In this document: in pieces, positions 32,007-43,145 of the stretch
How positions within the stretch are numbered: position 1 is the stretch's first letter
Layout of the letters: each line of letters begins with the position of its first letter
Assembly: GCA_030247855.1 (NCBI GenBank)
Contig: JAPDRN010000018.1
Coordinates: 186,001 to 250,000, forward strand
Direction of reading: 5' to 3'
Source: Knufia peltigerae
Lineage: Eukaryota > Ascomycota > Eurotiomycetes > Chaetothyriales > Trichomeriaceae
Length of the DNA: 64,000 nt
Notes under the pieces: generated by a model
What the model saw: the letters and a program-made list of their open reading frames with translations, nothing else
Database searches by the model: none
Told to the model about the DNA's origin: nothing
Position numbers and translations under genes: made by a program

Positions 32007-33109
32007 ATGGCATCGAACCCGTTAGTGACCCACATCTACACGGCGGACCCATCTGCACATGTATTCGAAGACAAGATATACGTCTATCCATCTCATGTGA
32101 GTTGTCCAATTTCTTTTCTCCTTGACAATACTTCATCTAGGAGGGCCAGAAGATGATGTCAACAAGTCTTTTCGCTCAACTTCAGTGCCATTTCTAACTG
32201 TTTGTTTTCTACGTCAAGGACCGGGAAACGGACATCAAATTCAACGACAATGGCGACCAATACGACATGGCAGACTACCACGTCTTGTCCTTGACCGAGT
32301 TCAACGGACCCGTGACCGACCACGGTGTCGTGCTCAAGACGGAAGATGTCCCATGGGTTTCCAAACAACTCTGGGCTCCCGACGCCGCCAGCAAAAACGG
32401 CAGATACTATTTGTATTTCCCTGCTCGTGACAAGCAAGGAATCTTTCGAATCGGTGTTGCCGAGTCCGACAAACCCAGTGGCCCCTTCAAGCCGGACCCA
32501 GAACCGATCCCGGGGAGCTACAGTATCGATCCTGCCAGTTTCGTCGATGACGACAACCAGGCGTATCTGTATTTCGGTGGTATCTGGGGTGGTCAACTAC
32601 AGTGTTGGAAGGACAATCAGACCTTTGACCCGAGCAAGTCCGGACCCCAAGAACCCACGGGGGCGGACGTACCAGCACTCTCCTGCCGGGTCGCGAGATT
32701 GTCCGAAGACATGCACAGTTTCGCCGAAGAGGTCCGACAGATTCAAGTCCTCGATGAACAAACCGGCAAACCTTTGATGGCCGACGACCATGACCGCCGA
32801 TTCTTCGAGGCACCCTGGATGCACAAGTACAATGGGAAGTATTACTTTAGTTACTCGACGGGTGACACTCATTTTCTCGCGTACGCCATCGGTGACTTAC
32901 CTTACGGTCCCTTCACCTACTCCGGACGCATCTTGGAACCGGTGGTCGGTTGGACGACCCACCACAGTATCGTCCAGTACAAGGGAAAATGGTACCTCTT
33001 CTACCACGACTGCGAGTTGAGTAAAGGTGTCAACCACCTCAGGTCCGTCAGGATGAGAGAGATTGTTTATGATGATCAGGGAAAGATATCTTTGGCTCAG
33101 AAACAGTGA
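32007..33109 (+). CDS. glycoside hydrolase family 43 enzyme, intracellular, bacterial-like
   Basis: 326 residues; exons 32007-32096 and 32219-33109. Five-bladed propeller of GH43 (beta-xylosidases, arabinofuranosidases and relatives). Proposed catalytic residues: base Asp14 (IYTADPSAHVF), pKa modulator Asp134 (SYSIDPASF) and acid Glu227 (FFEAPWM). WAPDAASKNGRYYLYFPA and YFGGIWGGQLQ are strongly conserved in bacterial proteins of this subgroup as I recall them. There is no signal peptide, so it would act on imported oligosaccharides in the cytosol. The first intron is ordinary fungal style, showing the gene is adapted to the host. Bacterial origin is a possibility, not proven. Confidence 0.87.
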
Positions 33110-33416
33110 TTTCAATTTGCCGTGTACTAGTGGACATTTGAAGTCTCCACGAAAAGTCCTGTACCTACTGTACCTACCTACTTTGTTTTGTTGTGGCAGT
33201 TCTAGGACCCCGTGGGGAATTTTTTTTTTTCGTGTCAAGAAAGACTACGGGCCGGTGGTGGCGGAGAGAGATGTGTGGGGATCCCACAATCGCATCACTA
33301 CTTGAAGAGTTGTACGAAGACGTGACACGACAAACACTATAAGTACCTAGTAGTCCTGCTTGATGACCTCGATATTCTACTCTGTACTTGACGTTTTGAT
33401 TTCCAGAGAAAGTATA
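33110..33416. other. convergent intergenic
   Basis: 307 bases between convergent genes, with a T10-type run near 33221 and TACCTACC repeats near 33165; no gene. Confidence 0.5.
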
Positions 33417-34802
33417 CTACGTAGGTACACTTGAAGTACCTAACGAAGGCTCCTTGAATTCCTGTTCGACAGCAAACGCGGCAATCTTCATGCAATCGAC
33501 ACCGTACACCATCTTTTGTACATCGGCGTCTGCCCATTTATCCGGCACGGGACCTTTGCCTTCCTTCAACGCGGCGAATTGCTTGTCCCTCTCTTCCTTG
33601 GCTTTACCTTCACCGAGATGTAAAGCCCTCCCGCTCGCGGCGGCCAATTCGACCAGAGTCTCTGCGCGCTCTTTACGGACCGTCTCATAAATTTTGAGGG
33701 CCTTGTTGATATCGGCGGGTTTGGGGCTCGCCGGAAGCGCCTCGAGTACGACCGCGATGACGGCGGCGTCCTCGATGGCCTGGGCGGCACCCTGTGCCAT
33801 GTGAGGTAAGGTCGGATGACAAGCGTCGCCGACGAGGGCCGCGCTCCCGTCCACCCACGTCGGCAAAGGGGCATGCACTCTCAGTTTCCACTCGCACACT
33901 TCCCCCTCGGGCACCAGGTCCAGCATGCGGTGGATCATGGGACAAAAATCCCCAAAGACGTCGAGCATGGCCTTCTTTAACCCCTTGGTGGTGTAGGTTG
34001 CCGAAGGGGCGGCGGCGAAGTTGACGTCCGGTTGAGTCGTCGAAATGTTGTAGATTTGTTTCGATGATACCGGGTAAGCGATGATGTGTCTCTTCTCGCC
34101 GATCCATCGAATCACCTTGTCGGCGTCGATCAAGGCGAGAAGTTCCGGGTCCGACGACAGCTGCTCCCTCGTGAGCATGATCCGGTACGCCGCTTGACCG
34201 GTGTCCTTGACCTCGGCCTCGTCGACTTTGAGGTCCCTCAGCATCGCCACGCGAGTGTTTGATTTCACCCCGTCGGCGCCCAGGAGGACGTCGCACCGCA
34301 CCTCGTAGGGCGGCGTGCTGCTGTTTCGAGGGACCGCGGTGAATGATGGTTGTTGCGGCCCAAACTTCATGTTCTCACACGTCGTGCCGAACACGAACTT
34401 GATCTTGTCGGATTCTCCCTTGCACCCGTTGTACAGCTCGCCGGCCAAGGTGGCTCTATGACCCACGGTGTGGGGGTATCCGTAAGTCTGTTTGATATAC
34501 TTCAAGTCCACGTGTCCTAATTCGGCGTCCGTAGATCCCTGGCGAATGCTGGTCTCGTTGAGGACCACGGCGTCCTTGAAAATGGCGTCCCAAACCCCCA
34601 GTCTGTCGAGGATGCGAGCCATGTTGGGTGCCATCTGGATCCCGGCGCCTACAAACCCAAGGTTCGACGCCATTTCGTAGACGGTGATGTCGTTGAACCC
34701 GGCGCGTGCCAGGGCGAGGGCACATGTGAGCCCTCCCATGCCCGCACCCACGATGCATATTTTTAATGATTGTACGTTGGGATGCATGGTGGTTGTGGCC
34801 AT
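33417..34802 (-). CDS. FAD-dependent monooxygenase, salicylate hydroxylase type
   Basis: 461 residues, single exon. Class A flavoprotein monooxygenase: dinucleotide motif GAGMGG at 19-24, LGADGVKSNTR (the DG motif), and LVGDACHPTLPHMAQGAAQ (the GD motif binding FAD). Closest known type is salicylate 1-monooxygenase, which converts salicylate to catechol using NADH; related fungal enzymes hydroxylate other aromatic acids, so the substrate is open. No membrane segment at the C-terminus. The tail is charged (LGEGKAKEERDKQ). Start at MATTTMHPN. It begins a stretch with several oxidative genes (P450, phenol hydroxylase-like). Confidence 0.85.
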   Translation of the reverse strand: MATTTMHPNVQSLKICIVGAGMGGLTCALALARAGFNDITVYEMASNLGFVGAGIQMAPNMARILDRLGVWDAIFKDAVVLNETSIRQGSTDAELGHVDLKYIKQTYGYPHTVGHRATLAGELYNGCKGESDKIKFVFGTTCENMKFGPQQPSFTAVPRNSSTPPYEVRCDVLLGADGVKSNTRVAMLRDLKVDEAEVKDTGQAAYRIMLTREQLSSDPELLALIDADKVIRWIGEKRHIIAYPVSSKQIYNISTTQPDVNFAAAPSATYTTKGLKKAMLDVFGDFCPMIHRMLDLVPEGEVCEWKLRVHAPLPTWVDGSAALVGDACHPTLPHMAQGAAQAIEDAAVIAVVLEALPASPKPADINKALKIYETVRKERAETLVELAAASGRALHLGEGKAKEERDKQFAALKEGKGPVPDKWADADVQKMVYGVDCMKIAAFAVEQEFKEPSLGTSSVPT

Positions 34803-35713
34803 AGCGGCGGCGGTGGCGGCGGTGGTGGTGATGGTGTCTTCGTAGATACCACTACAGCGCCCCCGTTTCTATCTACGCTGTGTGATGAGATGATAATCGC
34901 TTGATGTGGTTTGTTTTGGTTATATCTTTAACCCCGGGGGTAAGATCTTACGCGAGTAGAAGCCAGCCACAATTGAAGCCGACATCTATTGCCGCACGTT
35001 CTGGGACTTTAGAAGCTTGACTGAACGAGAGACCAATGGTTGCGCTCGAGTCGCGGTTTTCTCACGCGGCAGTGGCGGGGATTGTGGGACGGTCGATGAC
35101 ATGCTTCATGGTGGACGGTGGGCGGCACTGCCATCCTTGTCAGGGGTGTACAGTATATGTACGGAGTAATAGGGTACGAAGTGACTCGGCAGTGTGTGTA
35201 CGAGTACGAGTACGAGTGTTTTGGAGGGGCATTATTTGTTGAAGCGGCTCAACCACCGACAACCCCCTCCATCGGTAGTTCTTTTAGCGAGCGAACCAGC
35301 CTTTTTTACTGTACGAAGCTACAGATCTTTGGCCGAGGTCGGAAGGGCTTTTGAATAGTTTGCTTCAACCTACTTCACCAGCAGAAAGGATGCGTTGAGA
35401 ATAACGCATTCATCGACAGGGGTCACTCTCCGATTTCAACGAGGCTGGCGTCTTTGAGTGCTGGTCATGAGGTTCGCGGATATGTTGGTCAACTTGAGAT
35501 TTCATCAGTGGCACTGCGCTACTTTTTTGGCCATTGTCTCCATCACCATGCGGGCATTTACATCAGATGCCATCGCTGATGATGAGTGCAGAATTTCACG
35601 ATCAAAGACCACGCTGTGGTGGTATAGTGAGCTTTATTGAGTTGTTCTAGTCCAAGTTCTAGCCTTTAAGGTAATCTGACAGGTGTATCACGCAAGAATG
35701 ACAATGACGAGGA
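34803..35713. other. intergenic
   Basis: 911 bases upstream of the salicylate-hydroxylase-like gene. Begins with a GGC/GGT trinucleotide run, contains TACGGAGTA at 35160-35168 and a short TACGAG tandem at about 35199-35216. No gene recognised. Confidence 0.45.
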
Positions 35714-36256
35714 TTAGTCCAGAATACTGGGCAACTTTTCCTTGAGATACTCGACGACCGCGTCAGGTCCCTTTTCCACCTGCAAGCCTTGAGGGATGGC
35801 ATGCGTCCTGATCCCCGGTACATTGTCCTTGGCTATTTGTAAGATACGTGTGCTCTCCTCGGGCGTCCACATCGAAGCGCAGAACTATATCTCAAAGTCA
35901 GCGAACCCTGATTGTCATGTCATGACGCGGTCCTAGGTTCTTCGTGTCCGCTACTAGGCTTCTCTGTGCACATGGAAGAGCCCACTTACCAGAACATCTG
36001 GTTTGATCTCTTTGACAGTTGGTTCGACAGCATCAATGGCTGCGAAACTAGGGCGTTAGCCTTGTCCGTACATGCATTTTTTTGGGTCCTTCCAGGTCAA
36101 GTCAAGGATTAGGGGTAGCGTCATACTTTCACAGTTGGCAATGTGTTGAATGGTATATTGATCCTTGAGATCTTCAATGACACGACCAACTAGTCTCTTT
36201 GCCCGTTCGGGAGCTGTGTTGACTGTGACGAGCCTGTATGGCCCTTTCGGCGACAT
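35714..36256 (-). CDS. small protein of unknown function, 116 residues
   Basis: Three exons 36256-36127, 36039-35990 and 35884-35714 give a continuous 116-residue protein ending KEKLPSILD. Pattern of alternating strands and helices: YRLVTVNTAP at the start, a helix RAKRLVGRVIEDLKD, strand YTIQHIANC, then VKEIKPDVLFCASMWTPEES and a final helix EYLKEKLPSIL. This looks like a small Rossmann- or flavodoxin-like alpha/beta fold, but I do not recognise the family. The model rests on three consistent splice junctions and amphipathic structure. Acceptor choice for intron 1 (TTTCGCAG rather than the earlier CCCTAG) was made because only it keeps the frame. Confidence 0.6.
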
Positions 36257-36617
36257 TTCTTGTTCCTTTCTGCGATAGAATACGACGTTCTGCTAGATGG
36301 GCCGGTATAGTCAAATCGATCTTTGATCTCTGATGGAAGTCTTTGCCTCTAATCTCCAGGAGGATATAAAAGAGCGCTGTCTCAGGTAGAAATAATAATA
36401 CACGTCGGCGCCGAAAAAGTGCTTCGTATTCCTTCGGACGATATCGGTGGGTGGCAGATTGCGGCGTGTCTGCCCCGTCGGCCGAACATTTTTGGCGTGT
36501 GGAGAGTGTTCGGGTGCCACAATCCCGCTTCGGTCCTCCCACAACCACCCAAACCGACACTTTCTCGCTTGGTACGGGGTTCGATTTCTGAAATGTCTTC
36601 TTCCTCGACCATGCCTT
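36257..36617. other. intergenic
   Basis: 361 bases between tandem minus-strand genes; nothing recognised. Confidence 0.45.
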
Positions 36618-38318
36618 TTAGCTAGACAGTCTGTGTGCGACAATTGTCCTCAAACTGCCACTGAGACCTTCGCTCCACAAGAACTTGTTGGCAATGGCAT
36701 TCATTCGTGAGTACGAAAGCAGTGCTTTCCTTTGCTTCAGCAATGTAATGATGGCATCCCGTTGCGGGATCAGCTCTTTTTCGGGATCAGGTGTCGCAAT
36801 GAGCAGGCACGCACCCCAAAGGATCCATTCGTTTTCAGCGACGGTACTGTAGCCTTGCTGGGCACATTCCAAGACCGCCTTGGCCAGGCTCCTACAGTTG
36901 TCGAAATGTGTCGAACTGCGAAGATGGAAAACCATGACTGCAAACCATCCCATCCGTTCGAGCGGGCTCGACTCGCGCATCAAGACCTGCCAGTCTTTAT
37001 CTCGCTCGTCATCTGCCGCCGTGGCCATCAGGTGCACCACCTGGCTTCGAGTAATCTCTAGCCTATTCACCAACTGGATTGAAATCTGACCAGTCAAGGC
37101 CACTTCTCGGAAGCCTTCTTGTAGCCTCGAGATGGTGACACAGAGGTCAGGTGGGAAGGGGTGTTTCGGATAGACTGGTGCTCTGGAGCTGATATGCAGT
37201 GTGGTTGGATTCGGTTCAACTTCAACTTCGGAAGTTTCGGCCGGTATTGCTCTGGTACGTTCGCGCGGTCGAACGAGAGCGAGTGCCTCGATACTAGTAC
37301 CAATGTCAGTAGGTAGGTACGACGAGGACCGAAAAGTCCCAGCAACTTACGCTATCAATGCCGTTTTGACCCAGGAGTCCTCCGCTTCGAAGGCGTTTTC
37401 CCCACCTCGCAAATCGATGAGCTGGCGGATACCCTTCAGATGCGTCTCAAAGTGTTGGTCGTCGCCACGATAAGCCTAGATTGAGACTCAGCATGCCGGT
37501 TCAGGCCCCAACATTGAATTTGCACTTACGCAAATAACAGCAAGGTTACATATGGCCAGAATGACAGCGTCGCTGGCCGCCCGCTCCGAGCTCGACGAGA
37601 GAACATGGCTCACCCTAGACATGGTGCTTCCATAGTGGTACATCATGGCCATCTGAGTCTGAGGCGTCGTGGTGGGCATAACACATAAGCCGTAGGCCAC
37701 TAGAGCTTCGAATAAGACGTCGTTATTCAGCACAAACTGAAAGTAGTTTGGCCGTGGAGCGACAACAACCCTGCAAAAGTCGGTTACTGCAGGGAAGTAT
37801 TCGCGCCACTTGATGGGGTAGGATCTGAATGGATCTACTCGAAACCCTCCAAAGGTCATGTCACTCCGAGATATCGCTCTCAATTTGTGCGTGATGGATT
37901 GCGCGACCGATAGATCATGATCTTCCTGCCGAGGTTGGTAATTGCCATGGTCAGACGTGTCCTCGGTCGTGGAAGGGTTTGTCGTGCTGGGGGAAATAGG
38001 TGGCGTATGTTCTGGAGTTGCAGTAGTATCCTGGTCACGTTTGTCGTCGGCGTCATCATCATTATTTCCGTCATCCGTCGTGGAGAGCAATTCACTTGAG
38101 CCCGGTGAGGTGCTGGCTATCTGCGAAGACTCCGTCGGCGAAATTCTTATGAGTAGGGCTTCCTCGGCATCGCGGCGCTCCTTCGATCTGATGGCCTTCT
38201 CGCGTCTACGGCGTTGAAACGTCTTCGCACTGTGTCTGCGTTGGTCTGATGCACAAACGTTGAAACGTTGTGTCTCGCCGTTGTATGGGACGAACATGGC
38301 GTTCAATCCCGGCGGCAT
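36618..38318 (-). CDS. fungal transcription-factor-like protein, Fungal_trans_2 type
   Basis: 529 residues; exons 38318-37530, 37475-37351 and 37293-36618. The N-terminus (FVPYNGETQRFNV) followed by an Arg/Lys-rich helix (KTFQRRRREKAIRSKERR) is typical of fungal proteins that have the Fungal_trans_2 regulatory domain without a zinc cluster. An acidic, Ser/Thr/Pro-rich linker spans about 60-130. From SDMTFGGFRVDPFRSYPI on, helices such as YFPAVTDFCRVVVAPR and HLKGIRQLIDLRGG match the domain. No Zn2Cys6 motif is visible, so DNA binding, if any, would be through the basic region. Nuclear location is inferred from the basic patch. Confidence 0.75.
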
Positions 38319-38745
38319 CAGCCATTTGTTGGGAGACTGAAAGCGTGGAAGAATCAGAATCTTCTCCGAAATCTAGGGTGAGACTAAATACACAGGTCAG
38401 TCAATTTTGATTTGTACAGAGATACTCCGGCCTCGATTCTCCAAAGAAATCCTGGTGTCTCGGTCTCGCTGCGATTTACGGAGAATCTATGATCAGCAAG
38501 TATCTTAGTAAGCATTCGTTTTATACGGCCAGGTCTTTCCCCTCTACCGCTACGGAGTACCAGTAATCAACACGATGTATTTGCACAGCCTTGGCCAAAT
38601 AGACGTGTTCGAATGTGATATGTATGTTTGCCGCCTTGGTGTTCAGATCGACCAATTGGGTGGTGGATAGTAGATGTTGAGGAGACTACTGCCGACCTTC
38701 TACTACAGTCCAAACATTATATTATTATTTTCTCTCTTGGAGGAG
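38319..38745. other. intergenic
   Basis: 427 bases between tandem minus-strand genes; holds TACGGAGTA at 38551-38559, no gene. Confidence 0.45.
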
Positions 38746-40182
38746 CTACAAATCCACAGTCGCTCCAATGACCCGTTCCAAACTTTCCTTGAGCCGAAAG
38801 ACAGTATCTCGGGTCATGTCAACGGGAGAGCCAACATCCTTGAACGGGATGGTCGTCAAGTCTTGGATCTTGAACTCTGAAATCAACCTCTGGCAGTACA
38901 GAAAGGGATAACGCTCGAAGAAACGACCCTCGAGTTTCTGCGTCGAAAAGTCATCGTATACTAGATTGTATGCTCGCTGGAGAGCCTTCATACTCGCAGA
39001 CCGCGGATGGGGTGTGACTTTCAGTGATTTGTCGGCTGCCAACATCTGTGTGGTCTCGTCCAAGGTCTCCAGCCGTGTGAGGTCCCAGATACGGAATGAA
39101 GTGGTTCCGTTATCTATTTCTACCCCTGCTTCGCGTGTTGTTGTCTCGCCGCCGTTATCGTTCTCCTCCTGGCTGGTGGTGGTGGTATCTTGGAGGAGGT
39201 GCGTATTATGGGTGGTGCTGCTGTTAATGGCCGTTGTTCTCCTGGACTCTGCAACAACGCCCTGCTCCCGGGTCCTGGTGGTCCTTTTATTGCTATTAAT
39301 CCGGTGAGCGACCATTGTCAGAATCGCGTATCGGCACAGAGCATCGATGTCAATCTGGTCTTGGTACATGATGATCATGTCGCGAAGGTCGGGCCACGGT
39401 AGCCAGTCAATGATAGGGGAGTGGGGGACCAGGAGCTGCATTTGGGTCGGGCGATACGCAGCGGGTAGCCTCTGATATGAGTCTCGACAAGGGAAATTCC
39501 GCCATAGCTCGGCGTAGAGGAACCCTTGCATACATGTCGTCAGATTCCAGAATCCTTCCGCGGTGGGCCAGGATTCTCGCACCACCCAAAGAACCCCTTC
39601 TGCCGAGAGCCTTCTGCACAGTGGGCCGCTGAGCGTGGCGGCTTCTGCACAGCGCCGGATGACCTGGCGGAGGGCAACGAGGTACCTATCGAGGCTCGAA
39701 ATGGGTAATCGCATGTTGAAGCCCATGGAACTTTCCCAGAGCGAAAGTGGTTGCGTGAATGTTTGGTCGATGGGTGACACGTAGGAGTCGTCCAGTGACC
39801 AGCAGATCCCGTTCGATCCTTGAAGCGAGTCGGATTTGCTCGGGCTGCTGCCATTCCGTGGCTGACTGGCGTAATAGTCATCATCCCAGCTAAAGGCATT
39901 TGTTGCACCAAATTCCTCTGACCCTTGATATTGAAGACCGTGGTAGTCTATGTCACCAATTTCGGCCAGATAGCAAGGATATGACTGCGCGTCGAGCTCG
40001 CTGAGGTTGTGTGTTGATATGGAGGAAGAATTGTCGAGTGCGTGATCATTGTCACTTAAACACCACTCAGAAGAACTTAATTGAGGCTGTCCACGAAAAT
40101 TGTGTGGTTGAGGTGAGCACGAGCGTGACCCTTCTACATAATAGAAGCTGAGCATCTCGTCCATCACCCATTGGCCAGTCAT
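38746..40182 (-). CDS. DUF3425-domain protein lacking a visible bZIP
   Basis: 478 residues, single exon in this model. The segment QMQLLVPHSPIIDWLPWPD (near residues 258-276) is the hallmark of DUF3425, a domain normally found behind a bZIP region in fungal transcription factors. Flanking it are WNLTTCMQGFLYAELWRNF and, at the end, FFERYPFLYCQ. A Thr/Asn/Glu-rich insert interrupts the C-terminal half. No basic region or leucine zipper is seen in the first 250 residues, and none was found in the 550 bases upstream. The frame stays open upstream of the ATG to an acceptor-like CTAG, so an extra 5' exon remains possible. Confidence 0.7.
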   Translation of the reverse strand: MTGQWVMDEMLSFYYVEGSRSCSPQPHNFRGQPQLSSSEWCLSDNDHALDNSSSISTHNLSELDAQSYPCYLAEIGDIDYHGLQYQGSEEFGATNAFSWDDDYYASQPRNGSSPSKSDSLQGSNGICWSLDDSYVSPIDQTFTQPLSLWESSMGFNMRLPISSLDRYLVALRQVIRRCAEAATLSGPLCRRLSAEGVLWVVRESWPTAEGFWNLTTCMQGFLYAELWRNFPCRDSYQRLPAAYRPTQMQLLVPHSPIIDWLPWPDLRDMIIMYQDQIDIDALCRYAILTMVAHRINSNKRTTRTREQGVVAESRRTTAINSSTTHNTHLLQDTTTTSQEENDNGGETTTREAGVEIDNGTTSFRIWDLTRLETLDETTQMLAADKSLKVTPHPRSASMKALQRAYNLVYDDFSTQKLEGRFFERYPFLYCQRLISEFKIQDLTTIPFKDVGSPVDMTRDTVFRLKESLERVIGATVDL

Positions 40183-40739
40183 CGTCGCGAGGAAGTTGTT
40201 AAAATCCGATGGCTCCTTCTCGAAGAGAACCGTTATGGTGGCAACATTATCTCCAGGATTGAGGAGACTAGGCAGCTAGACAAGAGCTAGAACCGGTTCC
40301 CAGACCGTTCAGCTGCAGAAGCGTTCGTGGTGACGATGAAGGTAAGGGATAGGTAAGTGTGTGTGGAAAGATGAATGTCTGAACAAGGCAGAGAAAAGCG
40401 ATCGAGGTCTGAAGCTGGGTCATCATGATCCCCGCCAAATGGATCTATGCCAATCTTCTCCAGATTAACGAGAATCTGGAGAATTCTCAAAGCCGTCCGC
40501 TTAGCACAGACCAGCGTCAGTACCCTGGGAAGCACAGGACAGAATCTTACAGGCTACAAAATCTCGGAGGCATGTGGGTTGCCAATGTTCACATCCGATC
40601 CGAGCACAACCGAAGAAGCGGAAAAGGGTCAGCTGGTCCGATTGCGAAAGTCATGATTGGCTATAGTTTGACCTTGTGAAGGTGTACAATCTACATGCAA
40701 CCACGATCACCCCAGCCTTCTACTTCTTATTGTCCTTGA
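40183..40739. other. intergenic
   Basis: 557 bases between tandem minus-strand genes. I looked for a missing bZIP exon of the DUF3425 gene and saw none. Confidence 0.45.
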
Positions 40740-42609
40740 CTAGACTTTGACGCCCTCACGATGGCTGAGACGCACCCGAAAATTGTCCTGTTCAGTGAAC
40801 CAACCTCCATGAATTCTCCAGTCCTGCTCGGGGTTCGCAAAGTCGATCTAGGATTTAAATTAAGCAGATAGGCTAAAACAAGACCAAAGAGAGTGTGCAC
40901 GAACCTTGTAGCGTCTCAAGAGCTGTGGGACGAGTTTGTGGATTTCGAGCAGAGAAATATTCTTACCGACGCAAGTCCTTGATCCGTGGCCAAACTGTTC
41001 GTTCTGAATCAGCTCTTGTACTTCAATGAGGCTACAAGTAAACTTACTGTTAAAGAGGTCCGATCCATGAGCTGAACATGTTCTGGTGTAGCTTCTAGCC
41101 ATCTCTCTGGTCGGAAGATGTCTGCGTCAGGACCGTACACCTCACGGTTGCGTCTACACAAGGGAATCAGCCCAATGTCCGCCTCGTGTTTTTGGCTAGA
41201 ACAACTTACGCTGCGACCCAAGGATTCATTCCTACAATGGTTCCCTCAGGTAAGAACGTGTCCCCAAGAGTAATTCCGCCCTTGGGAACGTGTCTTTCCA
41301 GTAGTTGGCCGACGGCTGGGTGCATTCGGAAGCCTTCCTTGATCACTGCGTCAAGATATGGCATTGACTTGGAGTTTTTCCATGACACATATTCGCCGAG
41401 GTCTCCTTTCTCCTCAAGCTCGTCAATCTCTTTCACCAACTTGGCCATCGCATGTGGGGTACGCATAAGATGGTAGAATATCTGTAGTTTGGTCAGAACT
41501 GTGCGTCCCGCCTAGCAGAGCGGCCGCAACACGAGTGGATGGTGCTTACAGAGCGCAGCGATACTGCAGTTGTATCACTCCCCGCGAAGACATTGTCAAT
41601 GTTCCACATCCGTACGATGCGATCAGTGACAAGCTCTGGCGCTTTTTCTTGAGCTTCAAATGATCGAGCGAGGAAATCGCGCTGTTTAGATCCTTTGCCT
41701 CCGATTCTCTCCTTCATATTTTCAACTGTGAATCTGACGATAGGATGAGTCCCTGCCAACCACACCATCAGAGGGTTTTTGGCAATGAACATGTCCAGCC
41801 ATGGCATCTGTCCTATCTGTGTGTAAATGGTCAGTACATCCCGAATGTGGATGTATAGATGGTTTATAAACTCACAACCGAGGCATATTGGATCTTAAAA
41901 CGAATGTCAGCCATGATTCCCTCAACATCTACTCCCTGCTCAAGAAACCCGAGCTTTTTCCCGAATACGATCTCGCCACTATAGTTCAGGAATCAGCCAA
42001 AATTGTTCAAACCGTGCATAATACACAGGACATCTCTCACATGACATCAAACGCGAACATTTGAAGCCACACTCCAAAGTTCAACGGGGCTCCTGAAGTT
42101 ACAAATTCATCTAGCCGCTGCATGAACAACTGAATAGTTGTATCGACAAATGGTTCAAACTCGACCAAGGTCGACATGCTGTATGCATTCGCGATCGGAC
42201 GTTTATATTTCGAGTGGTAATTTTCGTCGAGGGTAGTGAACAAGCTTCTAGTGAATATTCCTTTGTATGGGAGCACAAACATATCGTAGAAATGCGTCTT
42301 GGTAAATCCTGAGGTCAACCCATAGACCTTTGGAATCCACTCAGGGTCCGAAAACGAGACGACACGCGGTCCCACTCTGATCAAGGATGAATTATACCGG
42401 CGATGTAGGTTGATGTGCGTGTCATGCTGGACATGAGACAAAGCGTCCCAGAAGCGCCACAGATTGCTGAAGCCTGCCAACCGGGGACCAGGGATAGAGT
42501 AGATATGCCGCTGAAGTTTGTTTCGAAGAAAGAAACACACCAGCAAAGCAATGAGGAGTGGTTTGTAGTAGAGTATCAAGTGATACGTTACTTGTTCTTT
42601 CCAACTCAT
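40740..42609 (-). CDS. cytochrome P450, pisatin demethylase-like
   Basis: ER-anchored heme monooxygenase of 507 residues. Seven exons: 42609-42041, 41978-41876, 41816-41550, 41481-41210, 41153-41048, 41003-40905, 40847-40740; all junctions keep frame. N-terminal membrane anchor LLIALLVCFFL, proline hinge IPGPRLAG, I-helix AGSDTT at 302-307, ExxR at Glu362-Arg365 (EGFR), PERW motif, and heme loop FGHGSRTCVG with axial Cys450. The end (NPEQDWRIHGGWF) and the KNISLLEIHK helix resemble the pisatin demethylase (CYP57/CYP6xx-like) group of fungal P450s. Substrate unknown. An ATG 28 codons upstream was rejected because it precedes the anchor with a basic stretch. Confidence 0.9.
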
Positions 42610-43145
42610 CTTGGGTAGGTTGAGCAAGCGGGCCAATCTGAATTTCTGAAAAACGGGCAGGAGAGCATGTCTCGTACCATGTTTCGGAGTCATCGAAAGG
42701 CATTTATATCTTAAGGGTCTTGGGTCAGACCCCCTTGGAACCTGGTGTACAGCATCTGCGGTGGAAGCTTTTTGGGACTATTATCCAGATCTCTCCACAA
42801 TCCTCCGTGTCGATCATGAAATTGTGATGTAGCTCCAGATATGTTGGTTAAAGAGCAGGAAGTGAGATGCTCCACCAACTTGACCATTCTTAAAAGTTTC
42901 TTCAGATGATCCCACAGACCTCCGGAGGGTTCGAGAATCCGATGGATGCTTATTATACCCTATTTTGTTCATCGTTCGTAGAGTGTTCATACAATAGATG
43001 TCCTCTTATTACGCTTTGAAACGAATTTGTGACTCTGTTAGTATTCATTCATCGAAAGGCGGCGCGGAGCGATGTTGATAATCCATGGCCGAATCAAAGC
43101 CGCTGAGAGCCTAGAGAGCATGGGAGTCCTAAAATTGTCCTGTTT
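42610..43145. other. intergenic
   Basis: 536 bases between tandem minus-strand genes; AT-rich, no gene recognised. Confidence 0.45.
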
